From assembly GCA_030683195.1 (NCBI GenBank), contig JAUXQA010000212.1, forward strand, positions 1-17,960: 17,960 bases of DNA, written 5' to 3'. The position numbers and the translations under genes are program-made. The stretch comes from Rhodoferax sp. (GTDB taxonomy: Bacteria > Pseudomonadota > Gammaproteobacteria > Burkholderiales > Burkholderiaceae_C). Position 1 is the stretch's first letter. Every line of letters begins with the position of its first letter. The notes under the pieces were generated by a model that did not search any database, had not been told where the DNA came from, and was given only the letters and a program-made list of their open reading frames with translations. Below are positions 1 through 6,877 of the stretch, in pieces.

Positions 1-486
1 TCGCAGCAGCAAGGTTTAAGTGGCCGGTGGTGGCAGCCTCTGGGTGCAAAAAAACGGGTGACCGAGCGGTGCGAGCAATTGCTGGAGCAGTTTCATCTGA
101 CAGCAGTGATGGCCCAGGAGACCCGCGTGCTGGCCTATGGCAAGCGGCGTTTGCTGGAAATTGCCATTGCGCTGGCGTGCGAGCCACGCGTGTTGCTGCT
201 GGACGAGCCCGTGGCCGGCGTGCCTGAAGGCGAGCGCGAGGAGCTGCTGCAAACCGTTGCGGCATTGCCGGCTGATGTCTCGATTTTGCTAATTGAGCAC
301 GATATGGACCTGGTTTTCAGCTTTGCCAAACGGATGACGGTGCTGGTCAATGGCACGGTCCTGACCGAGGGCGACCCGGACCAGATTGCCAATGACCCGC
401 AGGTCAAGGCTGTGTACCTGGGCCATGACGATCAGGTCAACCACAATGCGCCGGCCTCTGGCGCAGGGAGTAGTCACCATGTCTGA
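1..486 (+). CDS. livG: LivG-type ABC transporter ATP-binding protein, C-terminal part (5' end outside window)
   Basis: The reading frame is open from base 1 to the TGA at 484-486, so the N-terminal half with Walker A lies upstream of the window. What remains (about 161 residues) has the ABC signature region (LAYGKRRLLEIA), Walker B (VLLLDEP), a D-loop and the switch histidine in LLIEHDMDLVF. It ends with the short tail typical of LivG proteins, which drive import of branched-chain amino acids, amides or urea at the inner membrane. A GTG at 58 is an internal codon, not a start, because homology-like sequence continues upstream of it. The stop overlaps the start of the following LivF gene by 8 nt, so the two are cotranscribed. 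The signature differs from the usual LSYGQ by an Ala and a Lys. The substrate cannot be told from these residues. Confidence 0.9.
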   Translation, partial: SQQQGLSGRWWQPLGAKKRVTERCEQLLEQFHLTAVMAQETRVLAYGKRRLLEIAIALACEPRVLLLDEPVAGVPEGEREELLQTVAALPADVSILLIEHDMDLVFSFAKRMTVLVNGTVLTEGDPDQIANDPQVKAVYLGHDDQVNHNAPASGAGSSHHV

Positions 487-1204
487 GTTACTCAAAATCG
501 ATGGTTTGAGCGCCGGTTACGGCGAAGCGGTGGTTCTGCATGGCGTGTCGCTGGCGCTCAATGAGGGCCAGACGCTGGCCCTGTTGGGGCGCAACGGCAC
601 GGGTAAAACCACCCTCATCAACACATTGGCCGGGGCCACCCGCCAGCACGCCGGCAGCATCACGCTGGGTGGCAAGCCGCTGCACACGCTGCCTGCACAT
701 GAGCGGGCGGCTGCTGGCATTGGCTGGGTGCCGCAGGAGCGCAATATCTTCAAGTCGCTCACCGTGCATGAAAACTTGACCGCGGTGGCCCGACCGGCGC
801 GCAAAGGTCGCACTGCCAGCCCCTGGACGCCGCAGCGCGTATACGAGCTGTTTCCCCGCCTGGCCGAACGCAAGACCAACCTGGGCACGCAACTCTCGGG
901 CGGCGAGCAGCAAATGCTGGCGCTGGGCCGTGCGCTGGTGCTCAACCCCACCTTGCTGTTGCTGGACGAACCTTGCGAAGGCCTGGCGCCCATCATCGTG
1001 CAGGAGTTGCTGCGCGCTATCCAACGCATCACGCGGGATGAAGGCCTCTCGGCCATCATCGTGGAGCAACACCCTCAGGCTATTTTGGCGATTTCGGACA
1101 CAGCCGCCGTGCTGGACCGGGGCACGGTGGTGTACTCGGGAACGGCCAGCAGCTTGCAGGAGCAGCCGGAGTTGCTAGGCAAGCTGCTTGGGGTGGCGCG
1201 CTGA
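479..1204 (+). CDS. livF: LivF-type branched-chain amino acid/amide ABC transporter ATP-binding protein
   Basis: This 241-residue ATPase has the normal LivF length. Walker A is GRNGTGKT at 38-45, the Q-loop Gln is near 86, the signature LSGGE is at 139-143, Walker B LLLLDEP is at 159-165 and the switch His is near 198 (VEQH). The ATG at 479 is chosen because GGGAG lies 8 nt upstream (466-470) and because the protein then starts with the usual MxxLLKIDGLSAGYG-type opening. An in-frame extension further upstream would run through the livG coding sequence. It overlaps livG by 8 nt and is the last gene of its operon. It hydrolyses ATP on the cytoplasmic face to power import through LivHM-type permeases that must lie upstream. 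The post-Walker B residues are CEGLAP rather than the commoner SxGLAP. Substrate is unknown. Confidence 0.93.
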   Translation: MSELLKIDGLSAGYGEAVVLHGVSLALNEGQTLALLGRNGTGKTTLINTLAGATRQHAGSITLGGKPLHTLPAHERAAAGIGWVPQERNIFKSLTVHENLTAVARPARKGRTASPWTPQRVYELFPRLAERKTNLGTQLSGGEQQMLALGRALVLNPTLLLLDEPCEGLAPIIVQELLRAIQRITRDEGLSAIIVEQHPQAILAISDTAAVLDRGTVVYSGTASSLQEQPELLGKLLGVAR

Positions 1205-1367
1205 GGGCTGGGCTTGTTTGAGCGCTATGAAAATCAACTACTCTTTGGCAATGAATACGCCGGCCAGAGGCTGGTTCTTCATAAATTCAGATCCAAACGG
1301 TCTAAATCGACTTTCAAACGGCCCCAAACCGTCTGGTAGGGCCCAAAACGGTATGTCAAGGTCGTCT
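1205..1367. other. Intergenic region between convergent genes, with weak hairpin and short CAAACGG-like repeats
   Basis: This 163-nt stretch separates the 3' ends of livF (plus) and the sugar kinase (minus). A stem GGCCC (1320-1324) / GGGCC (1339-1343) encloses a smaller ACC/GGT stem. It could terminate transcription, but no convincing T-run follows on either strand. Four near-copies of CAAACGG start near 1294, 1315, 1325 and 1344, roughly one or two helical turns apart. No gene was seen here. Confidence 0.4.
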
Positions 1368-2288
1368 TCAGCCCTGCGCCAACACCTCGGCGTAGGTGGG
1401 CGGCTGGCACCCCGGACGGGTGCAGTTGATGGCGGCAGCCCGCATGGCTTGCGCCAGCGTTTGGCCCACGCGGGCGGCAGCGCCGTCGGGCTGCAACACC
1501 CAGTCCCCCAGGCAATTGCCCCAAAAGGTATCGCCTGCGCCGACGGTGTCCACCAGGGTCACGGTTGGCACGTCTTGTGTGGCTTGGGCGCCGTCCACCG
1601 TCATCCAGGCACCGTGTTCACCAAACGTCAGCGCCACGCGGGAGGCGCCTTGCCCGGTAAAGTGGCGCGCTATTTCGGGGGCGTTGGTTCTGCTGGGGTC
1701 GGTGAAGCCCAGCAAAGCCAGGTCTTCGTCGCTAGCCTTGAGCCAGTCCGCCAGGGCCGCCACGGCGTTGACCGCCTCCACGTAAAGCGCTAGGTCAGAG
1801 GCCAGTTTGGGCCGCAAATTCACATCCACACTGATCGTCCAGCCCAGCGCCTTGGCGCCCTTCAGGATTGCCAACACTTTGTCGTGCTCTGGCGGCACCA
1901 GCAGCAAGGAGCCGGTGTGCAAGACGCCGGGCTTGGCACCCGCTAACGCGCTCAGTACCTGTTCCACCGTGTAGTCCCGATCGGCCACGCCTTCACGGTA
2001 GAAGCCATAGCTGGGCTGCCCGTTGTTAAGTTGCACCACCGCCAGGGCGGTGGGCAGGCGGCTGGCTGGTAATAGCAATTCAACGCCGTCATTCGCCAGT
2101 TGAGCACCCATCTGCAGGCCAAACAGGTCGGTTGACAGGGCGTTGAGATAACCCACCGAGGCGCCGCGCAAGGCCGCAGCGCGCGCCATGTTGAAGGGGC
2201 TTCCGCCCATGAAGGGGCGCAAGCTACCGTCCGGCTGCGCCACGCAGTCCATCAGGGCTTCGCCCAGAACCCACACAAAGGCGCTCAT
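1368..2288 (-). CDS. PfkB-family sugar kinase, fructokinase-like
   Basis: This is a 306-residue cytoplasmic kinase of the PfkB/ribokinase family. An N-terminal GEALMD leads into the sugar-binding motif GGSPFNMA (28-35). DVNLRP lies at 155-160 and the family signature DTVGAGDTF at 247-255, where Asp253 is the expected catalytic base and GAGD forms the anion hole. The N-terminal GEA and GGSPFN pattern is closest to fructokinases (fructose to fructose-6-phosphate), but related kinases act on other ketohexoses. Its ATG (2286-2288) overlaps the TGA of the upstream permease by 4 nt (ATGA), a sign of translational coupling. It is thus the last gene of the binding protein-permease-kinase operon, like the kinase in rhizobial frc loci. 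Substrate is inferred from family and context. Confidence 0.88.
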   Translation of the reverse strand: MSAFVWVLGEALMDCVAQPDGSLRPFMGGSPFNMARAAALRGASVGYLNALSTDLFGLQMGAQLANDGVELLLPASRLPTALAVVQLNNGQPSYGFYREGVADRDYTVEQVLSALAGAKPGVLHTGSLLLVPPEHDKVLAILKGAKALGWTISVDVNLRPKLASDLALYVEAVNAVAALADWLKASDEDLALLGFTDPSRTNAPEIARHFTGQGASRVALTFGEHGAWMTVDGAQATQDVPTVTLVDTVGAGDTFWGNCLGDWVLQPDGAAARVGQTLAQAMRAAAINCTRPGCQPPTYAEVLAQG

Positions 2289-3229
2289 TTTTTGAGCAGC
2301 CGTTGGCGACGGATCACGTCAATCCACACCGCCAAAATAACCACCGCGCCGATGGCCATCATTTGGCGGAACTGCGAGATCTCCATCAGGTTCATGCCGT
2401 TGCGAATCATGGTGATCAGCACCGCGCCAAACAGGCTGCCCCAGATGCTGCCCCGTCCGCCAAAGAGGGAGGTCCCGCCCAGAATCACGGCGGCAATGGC
2501 ATCGAGTTCAAACATTTGCGCCATCTTGCCGCTGCTGGAGTCCATGCGCGCCATCAGCAGGATCGCGCCCATGGCACAACTCAGGCCGCACACCACATAC
2601 ACGCCCAGTTTGTACCAGCGAATGTTGATACCCACCTGGCGCGCGCCCATCTCGTTGGAGCCCATCGCATACACATAACGCCCCAGCTTGGTGCTCGACA
2701 AGATGAAGGCCATGGCAACAAAAAACACGCCGGTGATCAGGATCGGCATCGGAATGCCGAGCAGCTCGCCGTAGCCCAAAAAGGGCAGGGGGTCCGGCAT
2801 GCCGGAGTTGTCAAACCCGCCCGTGGATTCAAACGCGAGGCCCCGCCACAGCGTCAAACCGCCCAGCGTGACAATGAACGACGGAATCCCGACAAACGCC
2901 ACCAAGTAGCCGTTGAACACCCCCACCGCAGCGCCAATGGCCAGTGCCGCCGCCATGGCTGCGTAAGGATTAATGCCCAGTTTGATCATCATGTGGCCGG
3001 CGACGGCACCGGCCAGGGCGGTCAACGCGCCCACGGCCAGATCAACCCCGCCGGTCAGAATCACAAAGGTTTGCCCACCCGCCAGCAACGCAATCACCGA
3101 GGCTTGCACCAGGATATTGGAGAGGTTGCCTGGGGTCAGGAAATAGGGCGATGCCAAGGTTAAGAAGACGCCCAGGACCAAAACGGCCACCATCGCGCCA
3201 TACCACTCTTGCCGGGTGATGGACTTCAT
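2285..3229 (-). CDS. Sugar ABC transporter permease, RbsC/FrcC family
   Basis: This 314-residue inner-membrane protein has about eight to ten hydrophobic segments, for example around 11-28, 37-57, 65-82, 90-112, 160-178, 208-226, 242-282 and 290-305. Family features include the early segment QTFVILTGGVDLAVGA (about 53-68), the IPSFIVTLGGLTLWRG region (about 115-130) and the cytoplasmic coupling-loop sequence ILGGTSLFGGRGSIWGS (about 249-265). These mark the BPD_transp_2 group that imports ribose, xylose, fructose, allose and similar sugars. The ATG is at 3227-3229, 54 nt after the binding protein stop, with AGGA about 10 nt upstream. The only nearby ATPase is encoded divergently at 4418, so the transporter is split between two transcripts. 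The sequence alone does not identify the sugar. Confidence 0.92.
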   Translation of the reverse strand: MKSITRQEWYGAMVAVLVLGVFLTLASPYFLTPGNLSNILVQASVIALLAGGQTFVILTGGVDLAVGALTALAGAVAGHMMIKLGINPYAAMAAALAIGAAVGVFNGYLVAFVGIPSFIVTLGGLTLWRGLAFESTGGFDNSGMPDPLPFLGYGELLGIPMPILITGVFFVAMAFILSSTKLGRYVYAMGSNEMGARQVGINIRWYKLGVYVVCGLSCAMGAILLMARMDSSSGKMAQMFELDAIAAVILGGTSLFGGRGSIWGSLFGAVLITMIRNGMNLMEISQFRQMMAIGAVVILAVWIDVIRRQRLLKK

Positions 3230-3283
3230 TTTTATTGTTCCTGAATCGTCTTGGGGGTCGCAGGCGTTCTTGTCGAACGGTGC

Positions 3284-4240
3284 TTACTTGGCCTTCATGA
3301 ACTGCGCCACGCCAGAGTCTTTGGCGAACTGGTCCACATTGGTGGGCAGCACCAGGTAGGAGCCGGTGTCAATACGGGCCTCGACCTTTTTGCCAGCAGC
3401 AGCCGCAATGGCGGTTTCCACGCCGACCTGGCCAATTTTGGCGAGCATTTGGGCAGCGTTGGCTTGTTGCCAGCCTTGTTTCATCATGTCCAGGCCACCG
3501 GGCGAGCCGTCAAAGCCGGCAATCATGATGGAGCCAGGCTTTTTACCTGCCGCCATCATGGCCGCTTTGGCACCCAAAGCACCGCCGTCCCAGGCGCAGG
3601 CAATCACCTTGACTGCGGGGTTGGAGCGCAGTGCCGTTTCCACACCGTTTTGGGCCATGGTCTGGTCCCAGGTGGTGGAGACTTCAACCACCTTGACGTT
3701 CTTGCGCACGCCATTCAAACCATCGAGAAAGCCCTTTTTGCGTTCTTGTCCGGTTGACTGCCCGAGGTCGCCAGTGATGTAAATCACGGTGTCACCGTCT
3801 TTGACCTGCTCACCAGCCCATTTGCCTTGCACCATGGCGGCCTTGATGTTGTCGGTGGCGACATACGATGTGATCTTGGCGCCGGTGATGTTGGTGTCCA
3901 CAGCCACCACGGCAATGCCGGCTGCCAGGGCCTTGTTGATGGCCGGGGCAATGCCGGCGCTGTCCACGGGGGCAATCGCAATGGCGTTGACCTTGCGGGT
4001 GATCATGTCCTCGACGATGGCGAGTTGCTTGGAGAGTTCGCCTTTTTCTGCGGCGAGTTGAATGAACTTGACACCGGCTTTTTCACCCGCGGCCTTTGCG
4101 CCGCCGTTGATCAGGGTCCAGCCCTCGTTGGTGTTGCCGTTGGTGATGTAGGCGATGGTGGTCTGAGCCATGGCAGCTGACATCAAGCCCGCTGTGGCGA
4201 AGGCGACGGCCAGACGGCCCAGTGCAAGTTTCGTACGCAT
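3284..4240 (-). CDS. Periplasmic sugar-binding protein of ABC transporter (RbsB-like, Peripla_BP_4)
   Basis: This 318-residue protein has a Sec signal peptide: MRTK, a hydrophobic core, and a likely cut after AMA at residue 25. The mature part opens with a beta strand and a sugar-contact loop (IAYITNGNTNEGW), then LAAEKGELSKQLAIVEDMI, the hinge segment IAPVDSAG and VVAVDTNI, as in type I sugar-binding proteins. The ATG at 4238-4240 is chosen over an upstream in-frame ATG because it begins the signal peptide and has GGAG 8 nt upstream. It captures sugar in the periplasm and delivers it to the permease encoded 54 nt downstream. Its sequence does not look like a close match to the known rhizobial fructose-binding protein FrcB, so fructose is only one possibility beside ribose, allose or another hexose. 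Confidence 0.92.
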   Translation of the reverse strand: MRTKLALGRLAVAFATAGLMSAAMAQTTIAYITNGNTNEGWTLINGGAKAAGEKAGVKFIQLAAEKGELSKQLAIVEDMITRKVNAIAIAPVDSAGIAPAINKALAAGIAVVAVDTNITGAKITSYVATDNIKAAMVQGKWAGEQVKDGDTVIYITGDLGQSTGQERKKGFLDGLNGVRKNVKVVEVSTTWDQTMAQNGVETALRSNPAVKVIACAWDGGALGAKAAMMAAGKKPGSIMIAGFDGSPGGLDMMKQGWQQANAAQMLAKIGQVGVETAIAAAAGKKVEARIDTGSYLVLPTNVDQFAKDSGVAQFMKAK

Positions 4241-4417
4241 TTTTGTATCTCCGGTGATCAGGTTTAAGTAGTAGGAGCAGCGCACAAGCGGGTCTGTTGC
4301 GTGCTGGGTCTGGATTAAATCAGAAAAGCCGATTAAATAAACCTAGTAGTTTTACTAAGTAAAAAATATGAAATATCTGGCATGCTCTGACCTCAATTTT
4401 CAAAATTTGAGATAGCC
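4241..4417. promoter_or_regulatory. Divergent control region of the sugar locus with interrupted palindromes
   Basis: This 177-nt AT-rich region lies between the divergent binding protein and ATPase genes and must hold promoters for both. TTTTACT-A-AGTAAAA at 4350-4364 is a perfect palindrome with 7-bp arms. AATTTT-C-AAAATT at 4395-4407 has 6-bp arms and sits just upstream of the ATPase start (4418). GATTAAAT occurs twice in direct orientation (4313-4320 and 4331-4338). Palindromes of this kind are plausible binding sites for the ROK regulator encoded at 5654. That link is inferred; no -35/-10 pair is good enough to name. Confidence 0.55.
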
Positions 4418-5206
4418 ATGACCTCACTCCAACCGGTTCTGCACATCAGCGGACTCACCAAACATTACGGCGGCGTTGAAGCGCTGACCGACGCCGGCTT
4501 CAGCCTGCTGCCGGGCGAGCACGCCGCCATCGTGGGTGACAACGGCGCGGGTAAAAGCACCTTTGTCCGCCTGATCACCGGGGTGGAGCAGCCCAATGCG
4601 GGTGACATCCGGCTTGACGGCAACAAGGTCAGTTTTGCCTCGCCACTAGACGCCCGCGAGCAAGGCATCGAGACGGTGTACCAGACACTGGCCCTGGCCG
4701 AAGACCTGGATGTGCCGGCCAACATTTTTTTGGGCCGTGAACTGACCCGGTTCAACCTGGGTCCGCTGTCCATCCTGAACCACAAGGCGATGCGCGAGAA
4801 GTCAGCCGAAATGCTCGCCACCACCGGCGTCAAAATTCAGGACATGTCAGAGAGCCTGCGCGGCATGTCGGGTGGGCAGCGCCAGTGCGTGGCGATCGCG
4901 CGGGCGGCCGGCTTCGCCAAGAACCTGATCATCCTGGACGAGCCCACCGCCGCTCTGGGCGTGGCCGAGACGGCCCGGGTCGAACAAATCATCAAGGGCC
5001 TGAAGGCCAAGGGCATCCCGCTGATCATCATCAGCCACAACCTGCGCCAGGTGTTTGAGCTGGTGGACCGGATCTGGGTGTTTCGCCAGGGCCGCATCAT
5101 TTGCAGCCGACTCACCCGCCAGACCCACCCCGAGGAAATTGTGGGCCTGATCACCGGGGCCATTCATCCGTCCCAGTTGCCCGCAGAAGAGGCGCTGACA
5201 TGCTGA
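4418..5206 (+). CDS. Sugar ABC transporter ATP-binding protein, single-domain (FrcA-like)
   Basis: This 262-residue ATPase has one nucleotide-binding domain: Walker A GDNGAGKST at 40-48, Q-loop Gln near 89 (VYQT), signature MSGGQRQ at 150-156, Walker B LIILDEP at 170-176 and switch His at 207 (ISHNL). RbsA/XylG-type sugar ATPases have two such domains and about 500 residues, so this is the short FrcA-type. It presumably works as a homodimer with the permease at 2285-3229 and the binding protein at 3284-4240, which are transcribed the other way. The ATG at 4418 is preceded by a weak GAGATA. Its TGA overlaps the mutarotase start (ATG 5200) by 7 nt, showing that it leads the rightward operon. 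Confidence 0.92.
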   Translation: MTSLQPVLHISGLTKHYGGVEALTDAGFSLLPGEHAAIVGDNGAGKSTFVRLITGVEQPNAGDIRLDGNKVSFASPLDAREQGIETVYQTLALAEDLDVPANIFLGRELTRFNLGPLSILNHKAMREKSAEMLATTGVKIQDMSESLRGMSGGQRQCVAIARAAGFAKNLIILDEPTAALGVAETARVEQIIKGLKAKGIPLIIISHNLRQVFELVDRIWVFRQGRIICSRLTRQTHPEEIVGLITGAIHPSQLPAEEALTC

Positions 5207-5640
5207 AAGGAATCGACCCCCTGTTGACCCCCGAGCTGCTCATGCACCTGAGCGCCATGGGCCATGGTGAGTGGGTGGCGGTGGTGGACGACAACTTTAC
5301 CGCCCAGTATTTGAGTCAGGGCAAGCCTGTGGTTCGCCTGCCAGGCAACAGCCTGGCGCGCGTCAGCCGGGCGGTGTTGTCGGTGATTCCGCTGGCCGAA
5401 GATGTGGCCCAGCCCGCAGCCTTCATGCACGTGTGCCATCAGCCCGCGGGTCACCGGACCGCCGCGCAGCAAGACATGGTGGATTTGGTAGTGCAAGACG
5501 GCTGGTCCGCCGACCGGGTTCAGGGTGTTGAGCGCTATGCCTTTTATGACAAAATAAAACTCGCCAGTCTGATCATTCAGAGTGGCGAAGTCACCGCTTA
5601 CGGCAACGCCATGTTCTGCAAAGGCGTCATTCTTAACTGA
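5200..5640 (+). CDS. RbsD/FucU-family sugar mutarotase
   Basis: This 146-residue protein matches the RbsD/FucU family along its length. It opens with MLKGIDPLLTPELLMHLSAM, followed by GHGE with the expected catalytic His22, Asp30-Asp31 in VVDDNF, and near the C-terminus ERYAFYDK (111-118) and YGN (134-136), as in L-fucose mutarotase. Family members interconvert sugar anomers (FucU) or pyranose and furanose forms (RbsD) in the cytoplasm. The ATG at 5200 overlaps the ATPase stop, has AAGAGG 7 nt upstream (5187-5192), and gives the normal family start; open sequence further upstream overlaps the ATPase. In this operon it probably supplies the ring form or anomer that the sugar kinase uses. The usual HGD is HGE here. 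Confidence 0.88.
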   Translation: MLKGIDPLLTPELLMHLSAMGHGEWVAVVDDNFTAQYLSQGKPVVRLPGNSLARVSRAVLSVIPLAEDVAQPAAFMHVCHQPAGHRTAAQQDMVDLVVQDGWSADRVQGVERYAFYDKIKLASLIIQSGEVTAYGNAMFCKGVILN

Positions 5641-5653
5641 ACCCGGATTTCTT

Positions 5654-6877
5654 TTGACCGATACGACTGCTTTTGTCCGCGATCCGCGCATGATGCGCGG
5701 CTCCAACCACACTGGCATGCGCCAGTTCAACGAGCGCGTTGTGTTGCAGGCCATTCGTCACCATGGCCCCATGCCCAAGGCTGATCTGGCGCGCCTGACC
5801 CAGCTGTCAACCCAAACTGTGTCCATCATCGTCAACCGGCTGGAGGGCGACGGGCTGCTCACCCGGCAGGCGCGGGTGCGCGGAAAAATTGGCCAGCCTT
5901 CGGTGCCCATGGCGCTCAACCCGGACGGTGCTTTCAGTGTGGGGCTGCAGGTGGGGCGGCGCAGCCTGGAGGTGCTGGTGTCGGACTTTCTGGGTCAACC
6001 GCGCCATCGTCTTCAATTCAGCTACCGCTATCCCGACCCTGACGCCGTGTTGCGCAACATCACACAAGGCCTGGCCCAGATGCAGTCCATGATGGGCGAG
6101 CATTGGACGCGAACGGTGGGCATCGGCCTGACCGCGCCGTTATCGCTGCACAAATGGTCCGACTTGCTGGGTGGCGAAGCAGGTCTGGCTTTGCAAAGTT
6201 GGGAGCGCGTGGATTTGCTGACCGCCGTGCAAGCCTTGACCGACTTGCCGGTTGAATTTGCCAAAGACACCACAGCCGCCTGTATGGCCGAAATGCTGCA
6301 AGGCCACGGGCGCAGTTTTGACAGTTACTTGTATGTCTTTGTAGGGACCTTTGTGGGCGGTGGGTTGGTGCTTGCGGGGCACATTGTTGCGGGCGCACGC
6401 GGTAACGCCGGGGCGATTGGCTCCATGCCCATGGGTTTGGGGGGGCAGGCATCCCAACCGCCACAGTTATTGCAACTGGCCTCGGGTTGGCAGCTGGAGC
6501 AGGCGCTGGAAAACGCCGGTTTTGAGCCCCAGCTGGTGCACCAAGCCCACATCATGGACCCTGACTATACGGCTCTCACGGCCCCTTGGCTGGCCCAGGC
6601 CAGCCGGGCTTTGGCGATGACTGCGGCCAGTGCCTCTGCGTTGGTGGACCTGGATGCCGTGGTCATTGACGGCTCTTTGGGGCGTCCTTTGATCGAGGCG
6701 CTGATAGGAGCCACCCGCGAACAACTTCAGTCCTACAACCTGGACGGTTTGCACCCCCCCGCCGTGGTAGCCGGCCAGGTGGGCTCCCACGCCCGCGCCC
6801 TGGGCGGCTCCTTGCTGCCGCTGCATACGCAGTTTTTCCCCATTAAAGACATCTTTCTCAAGCAGGACCTCATTTGA
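5654..6877 (+). CDS. ROK-family transcriptional regulator
   Basis: This regulator is 407 residues long from the proposed TTG at 5654. Residues about 24-78 form a winged helix-turn-helix (KADLARLTQLSTQTVSIIVN, then a wing with RGKIGQPS), and the rest is a ROK sugar-sensing domain. The glycine-rich loop FVGTFVGGGLVLAGHIVAGA is at about 228-248. The GExGH that normally follows reads GNAGAIGS, and no CxCGxxGC zinc motif follows, so the ROK domain looks non-catalytic and lacks the usual zinc site. Start choice: TTG 5654 has GGA 6 nt upstream and lies just after the mutarotase stop; ATG 5690 is the alternative and would still keep the DNA-binding domain. The likely role is sugar-responsive control of the divergent region at 4241-4417. 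The last codons overlap the next gene. Confidence 0.88.
   Translation: MTDTTAFVRDPRMMRGSNHTGMRQFNERVVLQAIRHHGPMPKADLARLTQLSTQTVSIIVNRLEGDGLLTRQARVRGKIGQPSVPMALNPDGAFSVGLQVGRRSLEVLVSDFLGQPRHRLQFSYRYPDPDAVLRNITQGLAQMQSMMGEHWTRTVGIGLTAPLSLHKWSDLLGGEAGLALQSWERVDLLTAVQALTDLPVEFAKDTTAACMAEMLQGHGRSFDSYLYVFVGTFVGGGLVLAGHIVAGARGNAGAIGSMPMGLGGQASQPPQLLQLASGWQLEQALENAGFEPQLVHQAHIMDPDYTALTAPWLAQASRALAMTAASASALVDLDAVVIDGSLGRPLIEALIGATREQLQSYNLDGLHPPAVVAGQVGSHARALGGSLLPLHTQFFPIKDIFLKQDLI

Noticed and set aside
2303..3163. Long open frame (286 codons) on the plus strand opposite the permease
   Set aside because: It is a histidine- and glutamine-rich shadow of the GC-rich permease gene, which has clear family motifs and membrane segments. 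No ribosome binding site or domain supports the antisense frame.
5200..5640. Ribose-specific RbsD
   Set aside because: The C-terminal ERYAFYDK and YGN pattern is closer to FucU than RbsD, and no ribokinase of the classic type is next to it, so only the family level is claimed.
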